A stretch of 64,000 nt of DNA. It comes from Pseudomonas yamanorum. GTDB lineage: Bacteria > Pseudomonadota > Gammaproteobacteria > Pseudomonadales > Pseudomonadaceae. Of this stretch, positions 13,513-22,509 are shown piece after piece. Each line of letters opens with the position of its first letter. Within the stretch, counting starts at the first letter, position 1. The notes below the pieces were generated by a model that was given only the letters and a program-made list of their open reading frames with translations, was not told the DNA's origin and did no database searches. The stretch covers positions 250,855 to 314,854 of the forward strand of contig NZ_JACARE010000003.1 in assembly GCF_013386765.1 (NCBI RefSeq). The letters run 5' to 3'. The position numbers and the translations under genes are program-made.

Positions 13513-13602
13513 TGTGGGAGCTGGCTTGCCTGCGATCGCGGTGTGTCAGTCACTGGAGATCGTGACTGTCAGATTGCTATCGCAGGCAAGCCAGCTCCCA
13601 CA
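13513..13602. repeat. REP/REPIN-type inverted repeat (copy 2)
   Basis: Arms TGTGGGAGCTGGCTTGCCTG (13513 on) and its reverse complement ending at 13602 enclose a spacer different from the other copies. It lies between nhaP2 (start) and the chemoreceptor stop, so it may also end chemoreceptor transcription. Confidence 0.85.
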
Positions 13603-13620
13603 AGGGATCACCGGTGTCAG

Positions 13621-15246
13621 TTAAAGCCTGAACCGCCCCACCATCCCGTTCAAATCCACCGCCAGGCGCGACAGCTCACTGCTCGCCGCGCTCGTCTGGC
13701 TGGCCCCGGTCGCCGATTGCACCGACAAATCGCGGATATTCACCAGGTTGCGATCCACTTCCCGCGCCACCTGCGCCTGCTCTTCAGCGGCGCTGGCGAT
13801 CACCAGGTTGCGCTCGTTGATTTCAACGATGGCGGTATTGATGGTATCCAGCGACATCCCCGCGCCCTTGGCGATGTTCAGCGTCGATTCTGCACGCTCG
13901 GTGCTGTTGCGCATCGAATCCACCGCATGCTCGGTACCGGCCTGAATGCTGCCGATCATCCGTTCGATCTCGCTGGTGGACTGCTGGGTGCGATGGGCCA
14001 GGGCCCGCACTTCATCCGCCACCACCGCAAAACCACGCCCGGCTTCACCGGCGCGCGCCGCTTCAATCGCCGCGTTCAGGGCCAGCAGGTTGGTCTGGTC
14101 GGCCAGGCCGCGAATCACATCCAGCACCTTGCCGATGTCCCGGGATTCTTCCGCCAGGTTGCCGATCAGGGTGGCAGTGGCTTGCACGTCGCTGCTCATG
14201 CGTTCGATGGCGCTGACGGTTTCCTGCACCAGATCACGGCCATCGCCCGCAGACGAAGTGGCGTTTTTCGAGGCTTCGGAGGTGCTGACCGCGTTGCGGG
14301 CCACTTCTTCAACCGCGCTGGTCATCTCGTTCACCGCCGTGGCGGCCTGTTCGATTTCGTTGTTTTGCTGGGTCAGGCCGCGGGCGCTTTCGTCGGTCAC
14401 GGCGTTCAGCTCTTCCGCAGCGGAAGCCAGTTGGGTGGCCGAGCCGGAAATGCGCTGCAAGGTGTCCTTCAGCTTGTCCTGCATCTTGGCCATTGCCAGC
14501 AGCAGCCGGCCGGCTTCGTCGTTGCCTTCCACCTTGATCGGGCGGGTGAGGTTGCCTTCGGCGATTTCCTCGGCGGCGTCCAGGGCCTGGGCGATCGGCT
14601 GGGTGATGCTGCGGGTCAGCAGCCAGGCGAACAGCATGGTCAGCGCAGTGGCCAGGATCAGCAGGATCACCACCAGCTCAAAGGCCATGTCGTACTGGTC
14701 GGCGGCTTGCTGGTTGGTGGCCAGGGCCATCTTGTTGTTGATGTCCAGCAGGCGGTTCAAGACGGCGTTGACCTGATCCGAGTTGCTCAGCAACTCGGTG
14801 TTCAGCAGCGTGCGCAGTTCTTCCACCTGATTGGCCCGGGACAGGCTCTTCATGCGCTCTTCGATCTGATGGTACTGGGCCAGCAGGCGCACATATTCAT
14901 CGTAGGCAGCACGTTCTTCGCTGCTATCGATGAGTTTTTCGTAGATGCCCTGCGCGGTGCGGATCTGCTGGTTGCGCACGTCAAACGACTCAAGGGTCTT
15001 TTGCTGGACGTCGGGCTCGCGGTTGGTCAGCAAGCGATAGGACAGCACCCGCAGGCGCAGGGTCAGCTGGGTGAACTCATCCAGGGCACGAATGCTCGGC
15101 ACGCTGCTCAGGGTGATGTCTTGCGTCGCCGCGCGAATCTTGCTCATCTGGTTCAACGCGAACACGCCGAGAAACAACATCAGCGCGCCAATCAACGCGA
15201 AGCCGAGGAAGGCTCGCGGCGCGATATTCATATTACGAAGAGACAT
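13621..15246 (-). CDS. Methyl-accepting chemotaxis protein
   Basis: 541 residues. TM1 is near residues 12-33. A periplasmic four-helix-bundle-type ligand domain (~34-188) follows, then TM2 ([19 protein letters not shown]), HAMP (~212-265) and the long cytoplasmic signalling coiled coil. The hairpin tip ([39 protein letters not shown]) is the most conserved part and binds CheA/CheW. There is no C-terminal NWETF-like CheR pentapeptide. The ATG at 15246 has AGGA 7 bases upstream; the extension to 15300 lacks one. Ligand cannot be inferred. Confidence 0.92.
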   Translation of the reverse strand: MSLRNMNIAPRAFLGFALIGALMLFLGVFALNQMSKIRAATQDITLSSVPSIRALDEFTQLTLRLRVLSYRLLTNREPDVQQKTLESFDVRNQQIRTAQGIYEKLIDSSEERAAYDEYVRLLAQYHQIEERMKSLSRANQVEELRTLLNTELLSNSDQVNAVLNRLLDINNKMALATNQQAADQYDMAFELVVILLILATALTMLFAWLLTRSITQPIAQALDAAEEIAEGNLTRPIKVEGNDEAGRLLLAMAKMQDKLKDTLQRISGSATQLASAAEELNAVTDESARGLTQQNNEIEQAATAVNEMTSAVEEVARNAVSTSEASKNATSSAGDGRDLVQETVSAIERMSSDVQATATLIGNLAEESRDIGKVLDVIRGLADQTNLLALNAAIEAARAGEAGRGFAVVADEVRALAHRTQQSTSEIERMIGSIQAGTEHAVDSMRNSTERAESTLNIAKGAGMSLDTINTAIVEINERNLVIASAAEEQAQVAREVDRNLVNIRDLSVQSATGASQTSAASSELSRLAVDLNGMVGRFRL

Positions 15247-15523
15247 GCTGTGATCCTGGGGAGAAGCGCGATCCATGCGGGGTTTGGGCGGGGTGTCCAT
15301 GACCTATCGGTCATACGACTAAAGTCTTGAGGAGGTGCGCGCTTTTGTCGCAGATTTGGACGGGCCGACGGGATTCAGGAACCAGATGCCATAAATGCAG
15401 TCACTAAGGCTCGAAAGCGTGGCCTGCCCTGTAAAATCAAGGCCCCGCGCCGGGGATAACCCTGGCATCCGAGGTGAATTTTCTTTATCGTCACCGCCCT
15501 TTGAAAAAGCCCGAGAAATCAAA

Positions 15524-15754
15524 ATGTTAGAAGCATCCCTCAGCCAACTGGAACAACTGGTCAGCGACCTGGTACAGCAGAACCAGGATCTGCTGGGCAC
15601 CAACGAATCCCTCAAGGCCGAACTGGCTCGCGCCAAGGATGAAAACGACAGTTTGCAGCTGAACCTGATGGAACAGGAAGAAAAGCAGGGCGCCACCGCT
15701 GCCCGTATCCAGGCGTTGGTTGAGCGTGTGAGCGCAGGTCCTGTCAGCGCATGA
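15524..15754 (+). CDS. Small coiled-coil protein (ZapB/TIGR02449-like) paired with a ZapA-like gene
   Basis: 76 residues, almost entirely a heptad-pattern coiled coil (LSQLEQLVSDLVQQNQDLLG, then NESLKAELARAKDENDSLQL). Small ZapB-like coiled-coil proteins partner ZapA at the division ring. The gene overlaps the next by ATGA, so the two are translated together. The sequence differs from the usual Pseudomonas TIGR02449 protein that precedes the canonical zapA, suggesting a second, divergent pair. The ATG at 15524 is preferred over the longer 15395 frame, which has no coiled coil and no ribosome-binding site. Upstream 15301-15523 has a possible -10 (TAAAAT near 15431) and a GC hairpin, neither proven. 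Confidence 0.7.
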   Translation: MLEASLSQLEQLVSDLVQQNQDLLGTNESLKAELARAKDENDSLQLNLMEQEEKQGATAARIQALVERVSAGPVSA

Positions 15755-16044
15755 ATGAAGGGATAAAGGTCGTTTCGATTCTCGGTGAGGATTACTCGAT
15801 CAAGGCGCCGGAGGGGGAAGACAACACCCTGATGAGCGCCGTGACGATGCTCAAGGCATCCCTGGCCACCACCAAGAAAAAGTACCCGACGCTGATCGGT
15901 GACAAGCTATTGGTGCTGGCGGCGCTGAACCTGTGCGCCGAGCAGATCGAAATGCAAAAGCACCACCAGCAGGAACTCGACCGTTACCAAGAGCAAGTCA
16001 GCGCCACGGTCGAGGTGATTTCCAAGGCGATTGGAACGCCTTAG
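15751..16044 (+). CDS. ZapA-like cell division protein (apparent paralogue)
   Basis: 97 residues. The N-terminal beta-rich segment (IKVVSILGEDYSIKAPEGED) fits the ZapA fold (in canonical ZapA: VxILDKEYxIxCPPEE), followed by a long C-terminal helix (LLVLAALNLCAEQIEMQKHH) for tetramer formation. ZapA binds and bundles FtsZ. Canonical Pseudomonas zapA is followed by the 6S RNA gene and ygfA; here neither is present and the 3' end overlaps an acyl-CoA dehydrogenase gene by 4 bases, so this looks like a second copy. Activity on FtsZ is inferred from fold only. Confidence 0.7.
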   Translation: MNEGIKVVSILGEDYSIKAPEGEDNTLMSAVTMLKASLATTKKKYPTLIGDKLLVLAALNLCAEQIEMQKHHQQELDRYQEQVSATVEVISKAIGTP

Positions 16045-17843
16045 AACCACTCATCCTGCATCCCCAGGCACGTGTCATCGCGTGCCTCGAGAATCGCCAG
16101 TTCATGATGGCAGCCCGGTATTTCCCACGTCAGGAAGTACCGGGCGGCCTGGAGCTTGCCCTTATAGAAGGCGACATCGGCAGCATTGCCTTTGGCCAGC
16201 CCTTCCTCGGCGCGAATCGCCTGTTCCAGCCAGCGCCAGCCAATCACCGTATGCCCGAACACTTTCAGGTACAGCGCCGAATTCGCCAGGCTGCTGTTTA
16301 CCTTGCCCTGGGCGAGATCCGTCAGCAGGCCGAGGGTGACGCTTTGCAGGCGTGCCACCAACTGTTCCAGCGGTTCCCGCAAGGCGGTCAGCGACGGGTA
16401 GGCCTGTGCCCGCGCGCCGGTCTCGGCGATCAGGCGAATCAGTTGCTTCAAGCCCGCGCCGCCGTTCTGCGCCAGCTTGCGTCCCAATAGATCCAGCGAC
16501 TGAATGCCGTGGGTGCCTTCATGGATCGGGTTCAGGCGGTTGTCGCGGTAATACTGTTCCACCGGGTATTCGCGGGTGTAGCCGTGGCCGCCGAGTATCT
16601 GGATCGCCAGTTCGTTGGCCTTCAGGCAAAATTCCGACGGCCAGGATTTGACGATGGGCGTCAGCAGATCCAGCAGTTCGTGGGCCTGTTTGCGCTCGGT
16701 TTCGGTGGTGAGCGTCGTGGTGTCATCGAACAGTCGCGCGGCATACAGACCGAGGTCGAAGGCGCCTTCCACGTAGGCTTTTTGCGTCAACAGCATGCGC
16801 TTGATATCGGCGTGCTGGATGATCGCCACCGGTGCGGTGTTTGGGTCCTTGCTGTCGGGCAGGCGGCCTTGGGGGCGTTCGCGGGCGTACTCCAGGGAAT
16901 ACAGGTAGCCAGCGTAACCGAGCATCACCGCGCCCATGCCGACGCCGATCCGCGCCTCGTTCATCATCTGGAACATACAGCTCAGGCCCTGGTGCGGCTT
17001 GCCCACCAGATAGCCGACGCAGTCGCCGTTATCGCCGAAGTTCAGCGCAGTCGACGTGGTACCGCGCCAGCCCATCTTGTGAAACAGCCCGGCCAGCAGC
17101 ACATCGTTGCGTTTGCCCAGGCTGCCGTCGTCGTTGACCAGGAATTTGGGCACGATAAACAGCGAAATGCCCTTCACCCCGGCGGGCGCGTCCGGCAGCT
17201 TGGCCAGCACCATGTGCACGATGTTCTCCGACAGCGGGTGATCGCCGCCGGAGATGAAGATCTTGTTGCCCTTGAGGCGATAGCTGCCGTCAGCTGCCGG
17301 CTCTGCGCGGGTGCGAATATCCGACAGCGATGAACCGGCATGGGGCTCGGTCAGCGCCATGGTGCCGAAGAAGCGGCCTTCGATCATCGGTTGCAGGAAG
17401 CGTTGCTTCTGCTCCTCGGTGCCGAAGCTCTCGATCAGGTTGGCGGCGCCCATGGTCAGGAACGGGTAGGAGGTGGACGCAGCGTTGGCCGACTGGAAGT
17501 GCGCGAAACAGGCCTGGGAGAGCAGGGTCGGCAGTTGCATGCCACCGGCTTCGAAGCTGCGGGCGGCGTTGAGGAAGCCGGCTTCGAGGAAGGCATCCAC
17601 GGCCGGTTTCACTTCAGGAATCAGAATCGCCTGACCGTTCTCGTAGCGTGGTTCGTTCTCGTCACCCTTGCGGTTATGCGGGGCGAAAAATTTCTCGGCA
17701 ATGCTGCGGGCGGTGCCGATGGCGGCGTCGAAGGTTTCGCGGTTGTGTTCGGCAAACCGCTCGCGCTGGGTCAGGCCCTCGGCATCGAGGACTTCGTACA
17801 GCTCGAAAGCCAGATTGCGGGAACTGAGCAGCGTCTCGGACAT
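16041..17843 (-). CDS. Acyl-CoA dehydrogenase (FadE-type, 600 aa)
   Basis: 600 residues, longer than the ~380-residue mitochondrial type, with N- and C-terminal extensions as in the Pseudomonas long acyl-CoA dehydrogenases. Visible blocks are the FAD/substrate loop GTMALTEPHAGSSLSDIRTR, IFISGGDH in the middle domain, and the C-terminal helical domain with QILGGHGYTREYPVEQYYRD and NPIHEGTHGIQ; the Glu of the last block is the likely catalytic base. It would oxidise acyl-CoA to enoyl-CoA in beta-oxidation with electrons to ETF; chain length is not evident. Monocistronic, flanked by a REP repeat upstream. Confidence 0.92.
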   Translation of the reverse strand: MSETLLSSRNLAFELYEVLDAEGLTQRERFAEHNRETFDAAIGTARSIAEKFFAPHNRKGDENEPRYENGQAILIPEVKPAVDAFLEAGFLNAARSFEAGGMQLPTLLSQACFAHFQSANAASTSYPFLTMGAANLIESFGTEEQKQRFLQPMIEGRFFGTMALTEPHAGSSLSDIRTRAEPAADGSYRLKGNKIFISGGDHPLSENIVHMVLAKLPDAPAGVKGISLFIVPKFLVNDDGSLGKRNDVLLAGLFHKMGWRGTTSTALNFGDNGDCVGYLVGKPHQGLSCMFQMMNEARIGVGMGAVMLGYAGYLYSLEYARERPQGRLPDSKDPNTAPVAIIQHADIKRMLLTQKAYVEGAFDLGLYAARLFDDTTTLTTETERKQAHELLDLLTPIVKSWPSEFCLKANELAIQILGGHGYTREYPVEQYYRDNRLNPIHEGTHGIQSLDLLGRKLAQNGGAGLKQLIRLIAETGARAQAYPSLTALREPLEQLVARLQSVTLGLLTDLAQGKVNSSLANSALYLKVFGHTVIGWRWLEQAIRAEEGLAKGNAADVAFYKGKLQAARYFLTWEIPGCHHELAILEARDDTCLGMQDEWF

Positions 17844-17962
17844 GGCGGCTTACCTGTTTGGGAATGGGCCTGAGTCTAAGTGCGCAAATAGAGGCTGGAT
17901 AGCAAGATTGATCTGGGTGATGGAGGGGCAAAACAACAGCGGTGAGTTGCAAACACGGTCAG

Positions 17963-18078
17963 TGTGGGAGCTTTTGTGGGAGCCGGGCTTGCCCGCGATG
18001 CAGGCACCTCGATGTGTCAGATACACCGAGGTGATGCCATCGCAGGCAAGCCAGCTCCCACATAAGCCAGCTCCCACA
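17963..18078. repeat. REP/REPIN-type inverted repeat (copy 3, with duplicated arms)
   Basis: Outer TGTGGGAGC arm at 17963, a second arm at 17975-17998, a spacer with GATACACCGAGG, then two opposing arms ending at 18062 and 18078. Both arms are therefore partly doubled. It fills the gap between the acyl-CoA dehydrogenase promoter side and the putA stop. Confidence 0.85.
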
Positions 18079-18098
18079 TTTCGACCGCGTTTTGTCAG

Positions 18099-21000
18099 TT
18101 AGCCGATGGTCATCAGGCTGGCGTTACCGCCCGCCGCCGCAGTGTTGACGCTCAGCGCGCGCTCGATCACCAGGCGCTCCAGGGCAATCCCGGTTTCGCC
18201 CGAAGACAAGCCGTGAACCCCGACGATCGCCCCGCCACGCTTGGCCACTTGCTGGCAAACCCCGCGCAGTTGGTCGGAATCGCCGTGATGCAGTACGGCA
18301 TCAAACACGGTTTCATCCTTGGTCCAGTCAGCCACTCGCGTGATCTTCGCCTGAATATCCTTCGGCAGGCGTGCGAACACGGCCTTGGTCAATTCAGTTT
18401 CCGGCCATACCGCCGAGCTGCCGACTGCCAGCACGGCGGCCAGTTGCGTCAGCAGGTCGCCTTCCACTTCCGCCAGGCACAACACGTGCTCGCGGGGCAG
18501 GATGGCGTAGCTGTTGCGCTCGCCGGTCGGGCCGGCCAGTTGGCGGGTGATACCGCTTTGGGATTGCGCGGCGAACTGTACGCACAGGGCGCTCAAGTCG
18601 CTGAGCTTGTTGCTGTCGGCCCAGGTTTGCAGGGCGGTCAGCGGCTTGCTCATGGCATCCCGCAGGCGTACATCCGGTGCGGCCAGAGCATCACCGCGAA
18701 CGAAGGATTGCTCGATGGCATCCGTAGGACGTGTCGACAGCAGGCGGTACAGGTACAGCGGGCCGCCCGCTTTAGGGCCGGTACCCGACAGGCCTTCGCC
18801 GCCGAACGGCTGCACGCCGACCACGGCACCCACGATGTTGCGGTTCACGTAGACGTTACCGGCATGGACGTTGTCGATCACCTTGGCGATGGTCTCGTCG
18901 ATACGGGTGTGCACGCCCAGGGTCAGGCCATAGCCGGAGGCATTGATCTGGCCGATAAGCTGGTCGATCTCTTTACGCTTGTAGCGCACCACGTGCAGCA
19001 CCGGGCCGAAGATCTCCCGCTGCAACTCGTCGAAGCTTTCCAGTTCGATCAGGGTTGGCATCACGAATGTGCCGCGCTTGACCTCTTCGCTGTCGGCAAT
19101 GGCCACCTGGTAAACGTTGCGGCCTTTGTCGCGCATGGCCTGGATGTGTTTCTCGATGCCAGCCTTGGCTTCGGCGTCGATCACCGGGCCGATATCCACC
19201 GACAGGCGTTCCGGGTTACCGAGGCGGCACTCAGCCATGGCCCCTTTCAGCATTTCGATCACGCGATCAGCGGAATCTTCCTGCAAGCACAGTACGCGCA
19301 GGGCCGAGCAGCGTTGGCCGGCGCTGTCGAAGGCCGAGGACACCACGTCGATGACCACTTGTTCGGTCAGCGCCGAGGAGTCGACGATCATCGCGTTCTG
19401 GCCACCGGTTTCGGCGATCAGCGGGATCGGACGACCCTGTGCATCCAGGCGACCGGCGACGTTGCGTTGCAGCAGGCGCGCCACTTCGGTGGAGCCGGTG
19501 AACATCACGCCCTTGACGCGATCATCGCCCACCAGGCGGGCACCGACGGTTTCGCCCTGGCCCGGCAGCAGTTGCAGCACGCCTTCCGGAATCCCGGCTT
19601 CCAGCAGCAGGCGCACGGCTTGTGCGGCCACCAATGGGGTTTGCTCGGCCGGCTTGGCCAGTACCGGGTTACCGGCGGCCAGTGCAGCGGCAACCTGGCC
19701 ACTGAAGATCGCCAGCGGGAAGTTCCACGGGCTGATGCACACCACCGGGCCCAATGGGCGGTGGGCGTCGTTGGTGAAGTCGTTGCGGGCCTGCACTGCG
19801 TAGTAACGCAGGAAGTCCACGGCTTCACGCACTTCGGCGATGGCGTTGGCGAAGGTCTTTCCGGCTTCGCGGGCCAGCAGGCCCATCAGTGGCTGGATCT
19901 CGCCTTCCATCAAATCAGCGGCACGTTCCAGGATCGCGGCGCGCTCGGCGGGCGGGGTGGCCTGCCAGATGGGCGCGGCGTTCAAGGCGCACTGGATAGC
20001 GTTGTCGACGTCTTCGACGGTGGCTTCCTGTACGTGGCCGACCACGTCACGCAGGTCGGACGGGTTCAGCACCGGCACCGCGGCTTCATTGCTGGAAGCG
20101 CAACCGAGCATCGGCGCGGCTTTCCAGCTGTTGTGGGCGGTAGCCAGCAGGGCGCAGGACAGCGACGCCAAACGGTGTTCGTTGGCCAGGTCGATACCGG
20201 CGGAGTTGGCGCGCTCGGCACCATACAGGTCACGGGGCAGCGGGATACGCGGGTGCGGCAGGCCGAAGCCGCCTTCCAGCGTCGCCATCTGCTCGATGCT
20301 GGCCACTGGATCGGCCACCAGCTCCTGGATCGAGATGGATTGGTCGGCGATACGGTTGACGAACGAGGTGTTGGCGCCGTTTTCCAGCAGGCGACGCACC
20401 AGGTAGGCCAGCAATGTTTCGTGGGTACCGACCGGTGCGTACACGCGGCACGGACGGTTCAACTTGCCTTCGGAGACCTTGCCTACAACCTGCTCGTAGA
20501 GTGGTTCACCCATGCCGTGCAGGCATTGGAACTCGTACTGGCCGGGGTAATAGTTCTGACCGGCAATATGGTAGATCGCCGACAGCGTATGGGCGTTGTG
20601 GGTGGCGAACTGCGGGTAAATAACTTCCGGTACCGAGAGCAGCTTGCGTGCGCAGGCAATGTAGGAAACGTCGGTGTACACCTTGCGGGTGTACACCGGG
20701 TAGCCTTCCAGGCCTTCGACCTGGGCGCGCTTGATTTCGCTGTCCCAGTACGCGCCTTTCACCAGGCGGATCATCAGGCGATGGCGGCTGCGGCGCGCCA
20801 GGTCGATCACGTAGTCGATCACATACGGGCAACGCTTCTGGTAAGCCTGGATCACGAAGCCGATGCCGTTCCAGCCGGTCAGTTGCGGCTCGAAGCACAG
20901 GCGTTCCAGCAGGTCGAGGGACAGCTCCAGGCGGTCGGCTTCTTCGGCGTCGATGTTCAGACCGATGTCGTATTGCTTGGCCAGCAGCGTCAGGGACAGC

Positions 21001-22052
21001 AGGCGCGGGTACAGCTCGTCCATCACGCGCTCGTACTGCGCACGGCTGTAACGCGGGTGCAGGGCCGAAAGCTTGATGGAGATGCCCGGGCCTTCATAAA
21101 TCCCACGGCCGTGGGACGCTTTGCCGATCGAGTGGATGGCTTGTTCGTACGAGGCTAGGTACTTCTGGGCATCGTGTTCGGTGAGTGCGGCTTCACCGAG
21201 CATGTCGTAGGAATAGCGGAAGCCCTTGGCTTCGAACTTGCTCGCGTTGGCCAGGGCTTCGGCGATGGTTTCACCGGTGACGAACTGCTCGCCCATCAGG
21301 CGCATGGCCATGTCGACGCCCTTGCGGATCATCGGCTCGCCGCTCTTGCCGATGATGCGGCTCAGGGACGAGGTCAGGCCGGCTTCGTTGTGGGTGGCGA
21401 CCAGTTTGCCGGTCAGCAGCAGGCCCCAGGTGGCGGCGTTGACGAACAGCGACGGGCTGTTGCCCAAGTGTGGGTGCCAGTTGCCGGTGCTGATCTTGTC
21501 GCGGATCAGCGCGTCGCGGGTACCCTTGTCCGGGATGCGCAGCAGCGCTTCGGCGAGGCACATCAGCGCTACGCCTTCCTGGGACGAAAGAGAGAATTCT
21601 TGCAGCAAGCCCTGGACGATGCCTGCACGGCCGCCGGCGCTTTTCTGATTGCGCAGTTTTTCGGCGATCGAAGACGCGAGCTTGTTGGTGGCTTCGGCCA
21701 TTGCCGCCGGCAGGCGAGCCTGCTCGATCAGCATCGGTACCACTTCCGGCTCCGGGCGGCGGTAAGCGGCGGTGATCGAGGCACGCAGCACGGATTGCGG
21801 CAGGATGCTCTCGGCAAACTCCAGGAAGCACTGGTGGGCGTGGTCGGTCTGGACCTCACCGGCTTCTTCTGCGTCCTTGCTGGCCAAGCCGTTGAGCTCG
21901 GCCAGGGTTGCACCACCCTCGAGTTTCTCCAGGTAATTGAAAATCGCCTGCTTGATCAGCCAGTGCGGCGTGCGATCAATGGAGGTCGCGGCCGCCTTCA
22001 GGCGCTCGCGGGTCGGGTCGTCAAGTTTGACCCCAAGGGTGGTCGTAGCCAT
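18099..22052 (-). CDS. putA: Trifunctional PutA: proline utilisation repressor / PRODH / P5C dehydrogenase
   Basis: 1317 residues. An N-terminal ribbon-helix-helix DNA-binding domain (MATTTLGVKLDDPTRERLKA, residues 1-47) is followed by the FAD proline dehydrogenase barrel (~260-560; blocks GISIKLSALHPRYSRAQYER and RLMIRLVKGAYWDSEIKRAQ). The aldehyde dehydrogenase domain (~640-1110) has the catalytic Cys in DSAGQRCSALRVL and Glu in AETGGQNAMIVD. A C-terminal domain completes the protein. It oxidises proline to glutamate in two steps at the membrane and, without proline, represses put genes. The ATG at 22052 has GAGGA upstream. Antisense to it are long shadow frames only. Confidence 0.97.
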   Translation of the reverse strand: MATTTLGVKLDDPTRERLKAAATSIDRTPHWLIKQAIFNYLEKLEGGATLAELNGLASKDAEEAGEVQTDHAHQCFLEFAESILPQSVLRASITAAYRRPEPEVVPMLIEQARLPAAMAEATNKLASSIAEKLRNQKSAGGRAGIVQGLLQEFSLSSQEGVALMCLAEALLRIPDKGTRDALIRDKISTGNWHPHLGNSPSLFVNAATWGLLLTGKLVATHNEAGLTSSLSRIIGKSGEPMIRKGVDMAMRLMGEQFVTGETIAEALANASKFEAKGFRYSYDMLGEAALTEHDAQKYLASYEQAIHSIGKASHGRGIYEGPGISIKLSALHPRYSRAQYERVMDELYPRLLSLTLLAKQYDIGLNIDAEEADRLELSLDLLERLCFEPQLTGWNGIGFVIQAYQKRCPYVIDYVIDLARRSRHRLMIRLVKGAYWDSEIKRAQVEGLEGYPVYTRKVYTDVSYIACARKLLSVPEVIYPQFATHNAHTLSAIYHIAGQNYYPGQYEFQCLHGMGEPLYEQVVGKVSEGKLNRPCRVYAPVGTHETLLAYLVRRLLENGANTSFVNRIADQSISIQELVADPVASIEQMATLEGGFGLPHPRIPLPRDLYGAERANSAGIDLANEHRLASLSCALLATAHNSWKAAPMLGCASSNEAAVPVLNPSDLRDVVGHVQEATVEDVDNAIQCALNAAPIWQATPPAERAAILERAADLMEGEIQPLMGLLAREAGKTFANAIAEVREAVDFLRYYAVQARNDFTNDAHRPLGPVVCISPWNFPLAIFSGQVAAALAAGNPVLAKPAEQTPLVAAQAVRLLLEAGIPEGVLQLLPGQGETVGARLVGDDRVKGVMFTGSTEVARLLQRNVAGRLDAQGRPIPLIAETGGQNAMIVDSSALTEQVVIDVVSSAFDSAGQRCSALRVLCLQEDSADRVIEMLKGAMAECRLGNPERLSVDIGPVIDAEAKAGIEKHIQAMRDKGRNVYQVAIADSEEVKRGTFVMPTLIELESFDELQREIFGPVLHVVRYKRKEIDQLIGQINASGYGLTLGVHTRIDETIAKVIDNVHAGNVYVNRNIVGAVVGVQPFGGEGLSGTGPKAGGPLYLYRLLSTRPTDAIEQSFVRGDALAAPDVRLRDAMSKPLTALQTWADSNKLSDLSALCVQFAAQSQSGITRQLAGPTGERNSYAILPREHVLCLAEVEGDLLTQLAAVLAVGSSAVWPETELTKAVFARLPKDIQAKITRVADWTKDETVFDAVLHHGDSDQLRGVCQQVAKRGGAIVGVHGLSSGETGIALERLVIERALSVNTAAAGGNASLMTIG

Positions 22053-22509
22053 CTTTTTATCCTCATGGGTGCCACTACCGCGTGGCATCAGCTGGCGGCA
22101 AGATTAGCTTTGCGCCGAGAGAGGTGCAACCGGGTGCAACCCTTTTTATCCATGATTTTTTTGATGCTGATCGGGAAAAATTATCACCGCAGCCGAATCG
22201 GCTGCGCCTTGGTGCAATTGGTTCTGACTTTGGCTGTGCTTGCTCCGAAAAGGAGCAAAAACACGGTGTTTTCTTAAAAAAACATCAAGGTGCAACTTAT
22301 TCTCAAGAAACTGGTTGCACCTTATTTACTTTGTTGAATAGCATTCGCGCCCAAGGTGCAACCTCTTACGGACGGTTCATCGGCTGATGGCTTTCCTGGG
22401 GAAACGTCAGTCATAAATGCGCGGCGCCAGGCTTCGTCTATCCACTTGCGAGTGGGTGGCCTTCCTGACAGACCGCCGCTACATAAAAACAAAGCCAGGG
22501 CGTAACTCA
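22053..22509. promoter_or_regulatory. putA-putP divergent control region with clustered PutA operators
   Basis: No gene in 457 bases. The PutA recognition core GTTGCA (or TGCAAC) occurs at 22125-22130, 22135-22140, 22291-22296, 22314-22319 and 22357-22362, with a one-base variant TGCAAT at 22213-22218. In E. coli the RHH domain of PutA binds exactly this hexamer. Two sites are 10 bases apart, on one helix face; 22291 and 22314 form an inverted pair. The segment 22141-22340 is AT-rich, as expected for promoters. Individual -35/-10 boxes are not assigned. Confidence 0.85.

Noticed and set aside
15395..15523. 43-residue N-terminal extension of the small coiled-coil gene
   Set aside because: No Shine-Dalgarno, Pro/Arg-rich unlike the coiled coil, and the internal ATG at 15524 fits a short ZapB-like protein.
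16045..16200. 6S RNA (ssrS) expected after zapA
   Set aside because: The bases after the zapA-like gene are the coding 3' end of the acyl-CoA dehydrogenase; no space for a 180-base RNA.
18213..21158. 981-codon open frame on the plus strand
   Set aside because: It is antisense to putA, whose domains and catalytic residues are unambiguous; the translation is the Gly/Gln/His/Val-rich type produced opposite GC-rich genes and has no ribosome-binding site.
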